A stretch of DNA of 64,000 nucleotides from Malus domestica (lineage: Eukaryota; Streptophyta; Magnoliopsida; Rosales; Rosaceae), in NCBI RefSeq assembly GCF_042453785.1, contig NC_091673.1, positions 16,277,501 to 16,341,500 of the forward strand. The letters are read 5' to 3'. Position 1 is the stretch's first letter; the number at the start of each line of letters is the position of its first letter. A program made the translations under genes and the position numbers. The notes under the pieces are model-generated. The model was not told the origin of the DNA and ran no database searches. It saw nothing but the letters and a program-made list of their open reading frames with translations. This document shows positions 34,851 through 46,612 of this stretch, one piece after another.

Positions 34851-36433
34851 ATACACAAGCAACTTTCCATGTCCAAAATTGGTTCGAAGGGACTTGTTGT
34901 GTGGAATTTGTTAGGTTTCAGGAATGACGAGTTCAAAAACGATTCCTCTTAATAGAGACTAATTGCAGTTTGAAAAATGCGTATAAACTTATATTTCGTG
35001 TTTTTATTAAGTTACTAGAGTTTGAATATCACTTTCATTTCTTTTTGTGAGCCTTTAAGATGGATACAAAGTGATAAATAATCTGTTTCATGTCCATGAT
35101 CTTTCTTGTTCATTAATTTGGTTTTCTAATTAGATATAACCTAGGATTTATCCTCCGTGACGCTCAAATCTTGATGAGTGTTATAGAGACATGAAAATAT
35201 ATACTCGGTGACATCCAAGCCTTTTCTTATTTGATGAATTAGACTGAGTGAATGATTTTTCTGCAAAATCCAAAACACGGTCACGTGACGTTATTATTTT
35301 ACTCAAATTCTAATTATCCGAAACAAGTTTGTATAATCGAGACTGTTATGAAGAGAATGACTTTGTATTGTTGCGAGGTCTCTTACCTTCTTCACCAACA
35401 TAAGCAGGAGGTACACAAGCAACTTTCCATGTTCAAAATTGGTTTGAAAAGGACTTGTCATGTGGAATTTTGTTATGTTTCAGTAACGATGAATTCAAAA
35501 ACCATTTCTCTTAATAAAGATTAATTGCAGTTTGACAAATGCGTATAAACTTATATTTTGTGCTTTTATTAAGTTACTAGGGTTTGAATATCACTTTCAT
35601 TTATTTTTGTGGGCCTTTTAGATGGATATAATGTAATAAATAATCTATTTCATGTCCATGATCTTTCTTGTTCATTGATTTGGTTTTCTAACTAGATATA
35701 ACGTAGGATATCTTCCGTGACGCTCAAATCCTGGTAAGTGCTATAGAGACATGAAACTATATCCTCGGTGACATCAAGTCTTTTCTTATTTGATGAATTA
35801 GACTGAGTAAATGATTTTTCTACAAAATCCAAAACACGGTCACGTGACGTTATTATTTTACTCAAATTCTAATTATCCGAAACAAGTTTGTATAATCGAG
35901 ACTGTTATCAAGAAAATGACTTTGTATTGTTGCGAGGTCTCTTACCTTTTTCACCAACATAAGCAGGAGATACACAAGCAACTTTCCATGTTCAAAATTG
36001 GTTTGAAAAGGACTTGTCATGTGGAATTTTGTTAGGTTTCAATAACGATAAATTCAAAAATCTTTTCTCTTAATAGATACTAATTGTAATTTGACAAATG
36101 CGTATAAATTTATATTTTGTGCTTTTATTAAGTTACTAGGTTTGAATATCATTTTCATTTATTTTTGTGGGCCTTTTAGATGGATATAATGTAATAAATA
36201 ATCTATTTCATGTCCATGATCTTTCTTGTTCATTGATTTGGTTTTCTAACTAGATATAACCTAGGATATCCTCCGTGACGCTCAAATCCTGGTAAGTGCT
36301 ATAGAGACATGAAACTATATCCTCGATGACATCAAGTCTTTTCTTATTTGATGAATTGGACTGAGTGAGTGATTTTTCTACATACTCGAAACACGATCAC
36401 GTGACGTTATTATTCTACTCAAATTTTAATCGT
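34767..36433. repeat. Tandem triplication, unit about 560 bp
   Basis: The motif GTTTGTATAATCGAGACTGT starts units at 34767, 35327 and 35886 (periods 560 and 559 bp). The third unit ends near 36433 after a shared GTGACGTTATTATT... block. Units 2 and 3 are more alike than unit 1. Each contains the tail of the F-box fragment and its 3' flank. The 90- and 74-codon open frames inside are products of the repeat, not genes. Confidence 0.9.
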
Positions 36434-36689
36434 TAGTTTATTTTTCAGTTAATACTTATAAATATGATATATCAACTTTGTCGTCTTCCCTTATTATAAC
36501 ACGTGACTTAGTGCCCACGGTTGCCCATAAAAAATTTCACGGACTAACAGTGCTAACTGGAATGGACAAGAGGGAATGAAAATGCAACAAACATAAGGAT
36601 GAAAGTGAAAAATTAGTAAACTACACAGGGTATTTGTGTAATTCCGCCAAAAAACCAAAGTAAAATACTCGCTGTGTCAAACAGCGGTT

Positions 36690-38686
36690 GAGCAGCTTCG
36701 TCATTCGCTTCCTCCGTCGCTGCCACTCTCTCTATAGTCCACAGAGCCACCGTCTCTCCCTCCGTCTTCTCAACAGTTCCTCCGCGCCACCAGTCAGGTA
36801 CGCTTCCTTCGCCATGGGTGTTAACTTCGTGTTCTTTAATTTGAAGTACGATCATAGGGTTTCGAAACCTCTGATTTCTGTAAATTTAATCAAAATTAAT
36901 AACAGCTTGGGTTTAACTGGGCCAAGAGCACGGAGAAAAGGGAGTGTTTGGGTACTTGGGTAGCTGCGATTTTCTGTTTAAGTTGGAATATTAAGATGTT
37001 CATCACTCGTCAGTATCTGCAGAAATAGCTTAGGTTTTTCTTGTTGTATTCGATTCGAACTCCGATTCTGGATTCGTCTTCCTGTAACTGCATAAAGTAG
37101 ACAAAGAAACAACATTTTTCGCATTAAACATGTAAATATTGGGAAGTTGGTACTAAGCCAAGCTATTATATGTGAATTTATAACAAACTATCCAATCGAA
37201 ATCATAAAATTTCTTCAAGTTCTTGAAAAATTTAAAGATATTCAACAACCAATGCCTGTTAATATCTCACGCTGCGTCAATTTCAGTATGAATAGGGGGT
37301 CTTAGTGTGTTGAAGAAAAATCATAGGACAGGGAAGGGAAACTTATTCTTCAAGACGAAACTAAAGTTTTAACCTATTCCAGCTTCATTTTGATCTAGGT
37401 AGAGATATAGGAATAGATTAGTAATCTCGATGCTTTTAGATGTAGTAAAGAACTGTTTGTTAATAAATTATCTTGAATCAATTATTTTTGAAACATTTTT
37501 TATTCTGGTTATTACGTACATCTTCGAATTCCAGTTCAAGATACTTTAGCGTTAAGATAGACTCATTTGAAGACTCAAATTTCTAGTTGAGTTGTTACCG
37601 GAGGACATATTCAAAGGTCCAAAGGGTGCAACTCAATGTATCAAACATAGTAGAGATACTCGTCCAGGCCAGTGTTTGCCTTGATATTTAACATTTGGAA
37701 AAAACTCATATGGTCAGAGGAGTTGCTAACAGCAGATTCTGTGCATGTGCATATTTAATGCAACCATACTATAGAAGATTCACAGAATCAATTGATTACT
37801 TAAATGTTTTCTCTTCAATTAACTGCTACCTACCACATATTGTGTCCGTCAGATAACAACATTTGGTCAAGGAGTTTACGATAAGTTGACAACAGATTTT
37901 ACTTATGTGTTTATGCAGTGCAAGTGTGCTAGACAAAGATGAGTTAACAACCAGAAATAGCCCCGGAGGGATGCAGTCATTTTGCATCCTTAGTTGGGGA
38001 GGGGATAGTATCATAGTCACACCAATTTTTTTGAGAAGAAACGATAACACTTTATTAAAATAATTGGTGTGTATCATAGTCAAACCAATTATAGTTACAA
38101 CTAGAATAAGGCTCTTCTTCCTTTTTCATTTTTTGTTGGGGAATGAATAAACTCATACTAGATGAACTTGTTTGTTGTCTATCATGTTGAAAAATTGTTA
38201 CCTGGTTGCAACAAGCTTTAAGGTTGAATTTTTTCCCTAAATGAAATAATGCGAGTTTTTTTTTTTTTTTGGTCAATAGAAATAATGCGAGTTTGCTCCA
38301 AGGAGCATATGAACTTTGTCTATGACTAATGGTAGATGCAGCTGCAAAATTGTGTTTGTTTTTTTTTAGGGTAGTGCTATTCCATTTTTACTTCTCACAC
38401 ACCCTTCTTTGAATTTCGGGTCATCAGATTGAATCAATTGAAGAAGATCAATGGCCAAAAGTTAATAAGGGTGTGTGAGAATTAAAGTGGGTATGTGAAT
38501 AGCACTCTCCTTTTTTAAAATAAATTGCTTACATTGCGAGAACCAGGAAGCAGAAGCTATACGGTTTGTACTAAATGCAATATACTGTATGCCTTTTTGT
38601 TGTGATCTATCTTAGCTAGCGAATTTATGTTTATGTGGATTCTTCCTACTCTTGAATACTGTTTGCTCCATCATTTGTAGGGAACC
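36690..38686 (+). promoter_or_regulatory. 5'UTR exon and 1.9-kb leader intron of prefoldin subunit 2
   Basis: The leader exon (about 36690-36796, C/T-rich, ends CCACCAGTCAG) has its donor at 36797 (GTACGCTT). The acceptor is ATCATTTGTAG, ending at 38680, six bases before the ATG. A long first intron in the leader often enhances expression of housekeeping genes in plants. A MITE sits in this intron at 38369-38510. Confidence 0.65.
38369..38510. mobile_element. Small MITE in the prefoldin leader intron
   Basis: 142 bp. The left arm GGGTAGTGCTATTCCATTTT and the reverse-complemented right arm GGAGAGTGCTATTCACATAC both run into TTCTCACACACCCTT. Flanks are T-rich (TTTTTTTA and TTTTTTAA), so the target duplication is uncertain. 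Confidence 0.65.
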
Positions 38687-39133
38687 ATGGCCACTAGTAA
38701 AGCTGAAGATCAGAAGGAATATGTAAATGAACAAGCAGTTGCAAATAAGTTTGCTGCTATGAGGTCTGAACTCAACCAAATTTACTCGAAAATCACAGAG
38801 CTAGAGATGGAAGCAAGCGAGCACTCGTTGGTGATCAATGCCATCCAGCCACTTGATCCATCCAGGCGATGCTACCGGATGATCGGAGGTGTTCTAGTGG
38901 AGAGAACCATCAAGGAGGTTCTGCCTGCTGTGCAGCGCAACAAAGAGGGGATTGAGGAGGTTATAGCTAGGCTGAACGAGGCATTGGAAAAGAAGAAAAA
39001 GGAAATCTCTGATTTTGAGGCTAAGTACAAGATCAGGATACGGAAGGAGCAGGGCGAGGAGAAAGATGATAGTGCTCGGAAAGAAGGGACTGCTCAAGGA
39101 GTCCTGGTCGGCCCCGCTGGCGGGAGTGAATGA
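38687..39133 (+). CDS. PFD2: Prefoldin subunit 2 (beta-type)
   Basis: 148 aa from a single coding exon. Prefoldin is a hexameric cytosolic chaperone that passes unfolded actin and tubulin to the chaperonin CCT. The beta-type layout is visible. The N-terminal coiled coil is at about 14-57 (VANKFAAMRSELNQIYSKIT), a beta-hairpin block follows (AIQPLDPSRRCYRMIGGVLV), then a C-terminal coiled coil at about 88-125 (RNKEGIEEVIARLNEALEKK). The tail is charged and glycine-rich. Length matches plant PFD2. It has the 5'UTR intron described separately and ends 550 bp before the convergent SECE1 gene. Confidence 0.93.
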   Translation: MATSKAEDQKEYVNEQAVANKFAAMRSELNQIYSKITELEMEASEHSLVINAIQPLDPSRRCYRMIGGVLVERTIKEVLPAVQRNKEGIEEVIARLNEALEKKKKEISDFEAKYKIRIRKEQGEEKDDSARKEGTAQGVLVGPAGGSE

Positions 39134-39685
39134 ATGATAAGTCTCCATTTCTATGCTCTTCCACCACCTTTGTTTCGTCGTCTCGAACTTGTTAAATGTG
39201 TTTTTAAGTGTAGCAGGTGCTAGAGATGTGGTTGATCAGGGTAGTAGAATAGTTAACAAGTTACAACTATTGTACTGAAATATGATTGTATTTGTACCCT
39301 ATTTAATTATGTTTTTCTTACATTGGTTAAAATTTCGGGGGAAAACACAAATTCATAAAGTTTGACAAATTTTGAAGGATAAAGTATGATTTTTATCTCC
39401 GTAATCTTGGCAAATTTTGATGCAATGCTACTTGGTTTAACACATTCGGTCGGAAATCAAATTCTCCTTCTTTTTCGTATAGTTTGGAGTAGGAATGTCG
39501 CTTGTAATTTAAAAAAAAATTAAATTCAATCCCGTCATTTTATGAAACACAAAGAAATGGGTTTCCATTACATGATGTACAGTTTGTCTCTCTTCCATGA
39601 AGACAACACAACACAACACATATGAGCCGGCCCGGGTATGATAGTGGGCCCAGAAGCCCAACATTATCACTTCTCTCTCTCTCTC
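39134..39685. other. Convergent spacer between PFD2 and SECE1
   Basis: 3' flanks of two convergent genes. It contains an (ACACA)n-like stretch near 39603 and a CT repeat near 39672. No gene. Confidence 0.5.
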
Positions 39686-39984
39686 TCAGCTGAAAAAATC
39701 CTGAACCCCTCTCCCGGCAAAAACCTGATCGGAAAACTCGGCCAAAACAGCATTGACAGTGAGCAAAACGACGCTGGAGCCGGAAATGACGCCGAGCACC
39801 ACCCCGGTGGTTCCCAACACCTTAGCGAACGCCGGCCACTCGATCTCCCTAACTTCCTCCGCCACTCCGCTAAAAAAATCCCCCTCTTTCTCCTCCTTCC
39901 TCTTCTGCATCGCTGCCTTGATCTCCTTCCCCAACTCGCTCAACTTGACGGGTTGACTCGCGGCCGATTCTTTGTCTTGGGTTC

Positions 39985-41083
39985 TGTTGACCCTAGAAAC
40001 TACAAAGCCTACGTGGCGCGCAGGCCGAGTAATCTATAAGCTAACTACGTCCTTCGGTGATTGCGGGGCGTGCCAACTCGTCGGCCGAGCTCGGCCGAGG
40101 AGTAAATTTGTTGATGTTGCGTTGGGTCGCGCTACTGACTTCTGCGTCTTGCGATTGCGGCCGAGAAAGGAACACGTCTCGGCCTCTTGGGCTCTCGAAC
40201 CTGAAGACAAGGTTACTATTCTTACGAAGTTCAATATCAAATTCGGCTTTCCATGTGCCGAATGTAATAACTGTAACACCTCACTTCGCCGAGAAGGCTG
40301 ATGAGATGACCTCGACCAACAAGGATTTAGAAACCCTTCTCGACCGAGACTTGGATAGGTAATCAATCGTTCTCGCCGCAGTGCTGTTGATGCCAACGGA
40401 AGATACTGCGAGACCGACTGACTCTACGGTGACAGAGCTATCTATGCCGACTTAAGATATCACCGGTTGCTTTCACAGTGCTGTTGATGCCAACGGAAGA
40501 TGTGTCAGCGAAAAAGGAAAAAAGAAAAATCACAAGTTGTGAGAATTTGCGCAGGGCAATTTTGTATTGATTTGCAGGGGTCCCTGATGTTGCTTGCGCT
40601 CTCGTATTTATAGCATCAAAACTCTTAGTCGTGCTGGAGAATTAAAGTCGTGGACATCCCACCATCTCTGATGATAAGCCACAGCCATCTTTATCCCAAT
40701 CAACAATTACCGAGTCATCAGGTAAGATCACATGGGATAAAATGGCATATGCCATCTTTTATCCCATATTTTCCCGTGCCTGAGTTCAAAATAAACAGCA
40801 CCTTTATCCAAGCACCTTTATTGGCTAATGATAATCTAATCCCATCTTTATCTCCATTATATTTGCATAAATGCATGGGAGATAGTCTTCCAATCCTTCA
40901 CGTACATGCATGATACCAATCTCAATCTCAAGCTGGGCTCTTCCGTTTTAAACTCTTGATTTCTTGGAGATCGCCCAAATTCAGTATTAATACCTAGAAA
41001 AATATTAAAATTCAATAGTCTAGAATCCGCTCATCCAACGGCCTCAATTACTTGGGCCGGTAATGTAAAATCGGGTCCAAACA
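39985..41083 (-). repeat. 3' LTR of the SECE1-inserted element
   Basis: Same length as the 5' LTR, with about six substitutions and no indels that I could see. The matching TATA box lies at 40613-40604. It abuts the polypurine tract. Confidence 0.93.
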
Positions 41084-41100
41084 TTGCCCCCCAGTTTCCT
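41084..41100 (-). other. Polypurine tract of the SECE1-inserted element
   Basis: The minus strand reads AGGAAACTGGGGGGCAA immediately before the 3' LTR, the expected primer site for plus-strand synthesis. Confidence 0.75.
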
Positions 41101-41551
41101 TGATCTTCGGCCCGTAAGCTGAAGGTTTAAGGAAATTAATTGTTCACAGCCAATAAAAACCTGTCGTAGTTCTCGACTGCCGAGGTCGAAAAACTTTTGG
41201 AGAGTCGAGAAAAATAGGGGCCGAGGCAAACCATTCCTGGCAGCTCGGCCTGTCACCTATCAAAGTTGTTACCTTTCCTGTCTTTCTAGCCGAATACACC
41301 AGCCGAAAGACTATACACCAACTTATCAATGAAGAACAATTGTCGAAAAGCCATTCTTTTTTTTATACACTACTCGGCAGCCTAACAGCCGAGCAAGTGT
41401 GAACATAAAATGCTCGACTTCATCTCTGCTAAATCAGTCATCTCGGCTGAATAAATAATTTGCTGAAGAATAGCACCCCATGGCCACAACCATATTCTTT
41501 GACCGAATCCGTGAATCACCTTCACTCTTCATTCCTGCTTCTCTCCTCAAC

Positions 41552-41584
<33 letters not shown>

Positions 41585-42076
41585 CCCATGAAATGATGAT
41601 GTCGGCCCCACATGGCCGTTGAAAGTCAAACTTATTCCTTCAAATTGAGGTCCACCGAGTTTCTAATGCCTTCATTAAAAACAACCCCCCATTTCCTTTA
41701 TATATATAGTTTTGGCCGAGAGCATCTCCCATTTCCTTTATATATATATATATATGCCAAGGCTTATATATGAGGTGGTCGAGGCCGAGGCCTTTGTAGA
41801 GTGGCCGAGGTCGAGACCGATACCAAAAAATAAAAAAATAAGACATCGGTCTGCCTATATATAAAAACCTATTTTACTCGGCCATCTACAAATTATTCCT
41901 GGGGCTTGGCTGTACAGTGCAACAACACCACGAAACCATGTGGTCTTGATCAATCATTCAACTACCACAGACCCTCTATGCATCGATACATTTTTTTTTT
42001 ATTCCGTTGGCCCCCTTATTTTCTTATGCATCGGCTTAATTAGCCAGATGATTAAGAAAATAATTTATTCCTTTTC

Positions 42077-42949
42077 TTAATAAAAGAAAACAAAAGTGGC
42101 CGAGCTATCAAGAGGAGGAGGCCAACAATGTTTTATTCCAAGCCGAGATCTTTTTACATCAAAATTTTCATTTTGACATTTTCCAAAGCCGAATAAAAGA
42201 TCATCTCCAAATACGTTCGGCTTGAAGGAATATTTTTTATCGGTCGCCGAATGTGTTAAAAAATTATTATGCCCCCTAGGCATAATTTCGGCTTTTAATT
42301 CAAATAACTTGGCCGAATGAGATTTCTTCATATCGACTTTATCGCCAATAATCATATCAATTGGCGTAGTTTCTTGGGCTAGGCCAATATCTCGGCCTCG
42401 TTCGTCATTGGAGCATTCTTTTGACAAATTATTTTCTGAGTCGATTTGTGGCTCAAAAACTTGAATTTTTCCATCTAGGCCTACCACACTTTCAGTCTCG
42501 ACCGAAAAAATAGGTGGCCTAGGTTTGTCTTCTTGGCCGACCATATTTTCAGCCTAGACCGAAAAAATAGGTGGCCTTTGTTCTTTGGCCAAATTAACAA
42601 TTTTCTTAGGCCGATGTCTGATTACGGCCGGAGCGGAAAATTGCCCCCCGGCCTTTGGACCTAACCATTTTTCAAATGGAATTGATCTGTAATCAGAAAC
42701 GTAAGGAAAATTTTCTTTATCTAGCCAGGCATTAAATCGAGCTCTGTCTTCATTTACCCATTGCTCTTGCAGGGTAACAGGAGCTTTTATTCTCAACATG
42801 CAAGCGAATGACTTTTGCATCTCTCCATGGCCACGAAGAACTTTTTCCACTTCCAAAGATCTTTTACATTCCTCATTGTGTTTTTTCAATTCCTCTAGGA
42901 GCTCGTACAATCGGCTACGTTGAGCCAGATTGGAATCTTGATATATCAT
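42077..42949 (-). pseudogene. Element-internal ORF (gag position) interrupted by one TAG
   Basis: Two frames, 42949-42554 (131 codons) and 42544-42077 (155 codons), lie in the same register with a single TAG between them. They would give about 290 aa. The N-terminal part looks helical (SRLYELLEELKKHNEECKRS). The motif RPPIFSV is repeated on both sides of the stop, so a small internal duplication surrounds it. I recognise no capsid or enzyme domain. It occupies the gag position and may be a gag relic or a protein special to this family. Confidence 0.55.
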
Positions 42950-42975
42950 ATGAACTTCGTAGTATTAGCACTGGG

Positions 42976-42993
42976 TCCCACTGGGCGTGCCAA
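42976..42993 (-). other. Primer-binding site of the SECE1-inserted element
   Basis: The minus strand reads TGGCACGCCCAGTGGGAC, two bases from the 5' LTR. It shares its first ten bases, and the later GTGGGA, with the Tat element at 10802-10785. Confidence 0.75.
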
Positions 42994-42995
42994 AA

Positions 42996-44094
42996 TGTTG
43001 ACCCTAGCAACTACAAAGCCTACGTGGCGCGCAGGCCGAGTAATCTATAAGCTAACTACGTCCTTCGGTGATTGCGGGGCGTGCCAACTCGTCGGCCGAG
43101 CTCGGCCGAGGAGTAAATTTGTTGATGTTGCGTTGGGTCGCGCTACTGACTTCTGCGTCTTGCGATTGCGGCCGAGAAAGGAACACGTCTCGGCCTCTTG
43201 GGCTCTCGAACCTGAAGACAAGGTTACTATTCTTACGAAGTTCAATATCAAATTCGGCTTTCCATGTGCCGAATGTAATAACTGTAACACCTCACTTCGC
43301 CGAGAAGGCTGATGAGATGACCTCGACCAACAAGGATTTAGAAACCCTTCTCGACCGAGACTTGGATAGGTAATCAATCGTTCTCGCCGCAGTGCTGTTG
43401 ATGCCAACGGAAGATACTGCGAGACCGACTGACTCTACGGTGACAGAGCTATCTATGCCGACTTAAGATATCACCGGTTGCTTTCACAGTGCTGTTGATG
43501 CCAACGGAAGATGTGTCAACGAAAAAGGAAAAAAGAAAAATCACAAGTTGTGAGAATTTGCGCAGGGCAATTTTGTATTGATTTGCAGGGGTCCCTGATG
43601 TTGCTTGCGCTCTCGTATTTATAGCATCAAAACTCTTAGCCGTGCTGGAGAATTAAAGTCGTGGACATCCCACCATCTCTGATGATAAGCCACAGCCATC
43701 TTTATCCCAATCAACAATTACCGAGTCATCAGGTAAGATCACATGGGATAAAATGGCATATGCCATCTTTTATCCCATATTTTCCCGTGCCTGAGTTCAA
43801 AATAAACAGCACCTTTATCCAAGCACCTTTATTGGCTAATGATAATCTAATCTCATCTTTATCTCCATTATATTTGCATAAATGCATGGGAGATAGTCTT
43901 CCAATCCTTCACGTACATGCATGATACCAATCTCAATCTCAAGCTGGACTCTTCCGTTTTAAACTCTTGATTTCTTGGAGATCGCCCAAATTCAGTATTA
44001 ATACCTAGAAAAATATTAAAATTCAATAGTCTAGAATCCGCTCATCCAACAGCCTCAATTACTTGGGCCGGTAATGTAAAATCGGGTCCAAACA
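42996..44094 (-). repeat. 5' LTR of the SECE1-inserted element
   Basis: On the minus strand it starts TGTTTGGACCCGATTTTACA and ends CTAGGGTCAACA. A TATA box CTATAAATAC lies at 43624-43615. A roughly 26-bp direct repeat (CAGTGCTGTTGATGCCAACG...) occurs twice within it. Confidence 0.93.
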
Positions 44095-44328
44095 GGTTCT
44101 CACCGATTCCGCGCCCGACTCTGAATTCGTCTGGCTTTCGTCGACAGCTCTGAGAAATGATTGTCTTCTGTTCTTCTGTGTTAGGGGCCGTCTGGGTTGG
44201 GATAGGGGGATTGAGTGGCCACCGGCACATGGCGGTTTCAACCGTACAGGTGAGTTTAGGCTACCGGATATTGTGGGTGGCGGGAAGGGTGAGCTAACCG
44301 GGAACTGTACGAACATGCGTAGAGCCAT

Positions 44329-45429
44329 GTTTTGGTGTTTCTGGGTGGTGGTAACTGGTCAGACTGAATTTCGATGGTGGGGGATTTTTGGTTTTTTTTT
44401 TTTTTTTTTGTACTAGCAAATTTTTGTTCGTGGGGTCTATCATGGGTGCTTGTTTACTGGGTTGGGTCGAACTTGGGCTCTGTTTTGGAGCCCAGAATTC
44501 AGTTTTTCTGTTGTAACCGGTTAAGTTTAGCTTTTAGGCCCAAACTTTGGGTTTATTCACACACTTTTTGAGTGCATACATGGAAGTCGATGTGAAATGA
44601 CTCGTGTTTGTTGTATTCGTCTTCACTCCTTATCTTAACAAGTCGCATTGCATCAATCGGTTGTTCAAACCCGAATTCGACTAGTTAAAATAACGGGTTA
44701 CGCTACTCGACGTGTTTTACCCATTAAGAAATACTTTTGATGAGAATGGATTTTGAAATTTTATTTTAAAGGTGAAACACCGAACAACAATCAATAAGAC
44801 CAAATAAATCCAACTATAATCTTATAATCATGCACTATCGAAAATTATTTGTATTTTCAAGATTCAAAAGTTAGTAATAGTAGTTGTCGGAACTGTGAGA
44901 TGTGAAGGGTAAAGTCTCACATAAGAGAATAACCAAACTTTGCAAGGACTTGTTAGAAATTGTACACCTATTCAAATTGCGTATTAATTTTATAATAAGT
45001 CTGAGACAAGTATGTAAAATTATTAAAATATTCATATGCTTCCAACGAGTGGAAACAGGTACAGGGCGCGCTCGTCAAGTTGTATCGCTCTACACCTTTT
45101 TTTTTAACATTTATAAACGCTTGTGCCGACTACGATTTGATACAGTAACATATATGCAATGTGAGAAGTGTCTGGACGCGTGCAAACAAGAGCACAAGAA
45201 TATGTGCATGGCCTACAGGAGAAATGACAAAATATTTCTGTTCCATTCCCGAGGAAAACCAAGTACGATTAAACTCATGAAACTGCAGGAGCTGTAAATA
45301 TATTGTTTCCATCAGACCCAAAAAAGGAAAAGTACATATGCATATGATTAGACAGAAGAATTGTCTCCATCTGATATGAAGCAAAGTTTGTCAGATTTGT
45401 TGCTGTATTTGCCACGAGGACGATACTCT
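44329..45429. other. SECE1 upstream flank and intergenic DNA
   Basis: Promoter side of SECE1, with a long T run at 44391-44410 and no obvious TATA box. At 44895-44925, TGTGAGATGTGAAGGGTAAAGTCTCACAT resembles the start of the TRIM LTRs at 47049 and 50443. A 131-codon frame at 44902-45297 has no recognisable domain and I do not call it a gene. Confidence 0.4.
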
Positions 45430-45632
45430 TCAAATTCTTTTTGTGAGAATCTCATCTAATCACGTTCGTTTATCGTACATTGTACAGTCATAAATTTAAA
45501 AAAAAAATTGTATTTAAAATTGAATATAAACATTATCTGATGAAAATTAACCGCACAATATACGATAAATAGACGTAATTGAAGAATTCCCGAAATCCTT
45601 ACAAAGAGGATCAGGAAAGAATCCTCATTCCT
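45430..45632. mobile_element. MITE related to the one at 12901
   Basis: Inverted arms contain TTTATCGTACATTGTACAGT on the left and, reversed, TTTATCGTATATTGTGCGGT on the right, around an A/T core. The outer right end (AGGATTCTTTCCTGATC, reversed) matches the outer sequence of the 12901-13098 element. The left end is eroded. Confidence 0.55.
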
Positions 45633-46025
45633 GTATTTGAATGGAAGAGCATCCTCCATTGGCATGGCCTCCAACAGTCCCTCCCTCTCTCTCTCTCTCC
45701 TCTTTCCGTGGCAGTGCTATTGAGTGTAATTTTCAAACTACTGCACTATACCTCCACCCGCACTGGAGTGTTTCTGTACAACTACAAATATATATAGTTA
45801 CTCCTTTTGAAGGGGATCTGCTCTACTGTTCATGTTCATGGAACGGGATAAATTATTGCCCATATATAACACGTATATTCATCTTATATCACCTATATGA
45901 TTTCACATTTTGAGTTACACACATGGATAAAAATATGTAATGTATATGTGTGGTATATATGTGAGTAATAACATGTCTCGCTTTACGAACAGAATACTTG
46001 CTATAAAGTTAATATATATACACAC
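45633..46025. other. Intergenic, (CT)n tract
   Basis: Contains a short CT microsatellite at 45685-45700 and A/T-rich DNA. No gene seen. Confidence 0.4.
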
Positions 46026-46237
46026 CAGGGAGCTTAAGGGGAGGGATCCCCATTTTTTCAAAAAAAATGGGGACACGCTCCCCACCGTTAAATTGACTTT
46101 AATGAAATTGTGTGATTGAGATTAAAACACAGGCCATAGAATCTCAACCACAGGATTTCATTTAATTCAAATCCAACGGTGGAGAGCGTGTCCCCATTTT
46201 TTTGAAAAAATGGGGATCCCTCCCCTTAAGCAATTCC
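46026..46237. mobile_element. Mutator-type MITE, copy 1 of a pair
   Basis: 212 bp. Long inverted arms (CTTAAGGGGAGGGATCCCCA... with GTGTCCCCATTTTTTTGAAA) flank a core with GACTTTAATGAAATTGTGTG. The flanks TATACACAC at 46017-46025 and 46238-46246 are a perfect 9-bp repeat, though in a TA/CA-rich setting. Confidence 0.75.
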
Positions 46238-46539
46238 TATACACACACGCACAAAGACATATATACATATATATACTGTTATACATATACAGGTATATTG
46301 CATGTGTGGAGTTTAGACACTTAATCCAAATCATGGGTTCCCTGGCAAAGATCTCTAGGTCCAAGAAAATCAATGTTAAGTTGATTCATATATGATCATC
46401 CATAACCCGACAATCCTCCCAACAGTACTCCTGTTCTCCTGCTATTGCATTATTTTGCATTATTTGATTGTCAAGATGATATATATATCCTGTACCTCTA
46501 CATATATTATTTGGTTGTTTCTCCAAGTTTGTAGTCTGC

Positions 46540-46612
46540 CATTTTGTTAATAACTACTACATTTTTTCTCTTAATGTAGATAATATCGTTTATTCAGAAG
46601 AAAAAAAAAACT
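46540..46612 (+). mobile_element. 3' fragment of a SINE
   Basis: CTTAATGTAGATAATATCGTTTATTC followed by an A-rich tail matches the 3' end of the SINE at 17640-17810. Confidence 0.45.

Larger units (their letters stand above)
39985..44094 (-). mobile_element. Young non-autonomous LTR retrotransposon inserted in SECE1
   Basis: 4110 bp with two 1099-bp LTRs, TG...CA ends, and perfect 5-bp target duplications GGTTC at 39980-39984 and 44095-44099. The primer-binding site lies at 42993-42976 and the polypurine tract at 41100-41084, so it reads right to left. The internal region is only 1.9 kb and has no protease, RT or integrase, so it must borrow enzymes. I count about six differences between the LTRs (about 99.5% identity), so insertion was recent. 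The internal region also contains several (TA)n tracts and many CGGCCGAG-like motifs. Confidence 0.95.
39686..44328 (-). pseudogene. SECE1: Plastid SecE (thylakoid Sec translocase subunit), split by a 4.1-kb retrotransposon
   Basis: The 5' part (44328-44095, 78 codons, MALRMFVQFPVSSPF...) is a serine/proline-rich chloroplast transit peptide and acidic linker. The 3' part (39984-39686) encodes the conserved domain: LGKEIKAAMQKRKEE, the amphipathic FFSGVAEEVREIEWPAFAKV and one membrane helix (LGTTGVVLGVISGSSVVLLT...). If the insertion and one GGTTC copy are ignored, the two parts are in frame with no other damage and give 175 aa, close to Arabidopsis SECE1. SecE clamps SecY in the thylakoid channel and is essential for autotrophic growth. 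This allele should be null unless the element is spliced out. A second locus or haplotype probably supplies the function. Confidence 0.9.

Noticed and set aside
35252-36035. Two similar 74-90 codon frames that look like paralogous genes
   Set aside because: They are units 2 and 3 of the tandem array, derived from the 3' flank of an F-box relic.
40034-43407. Paired identical 120- and 101-codon frames in the two LTRs
   Set aside because: They are the two LTR copies of one element and show no protein family.
44902-45297. 131-codon plus-strand frame near SECE1
   Set aside because: No domain, A/T-rich, unusual composition; probably chance.
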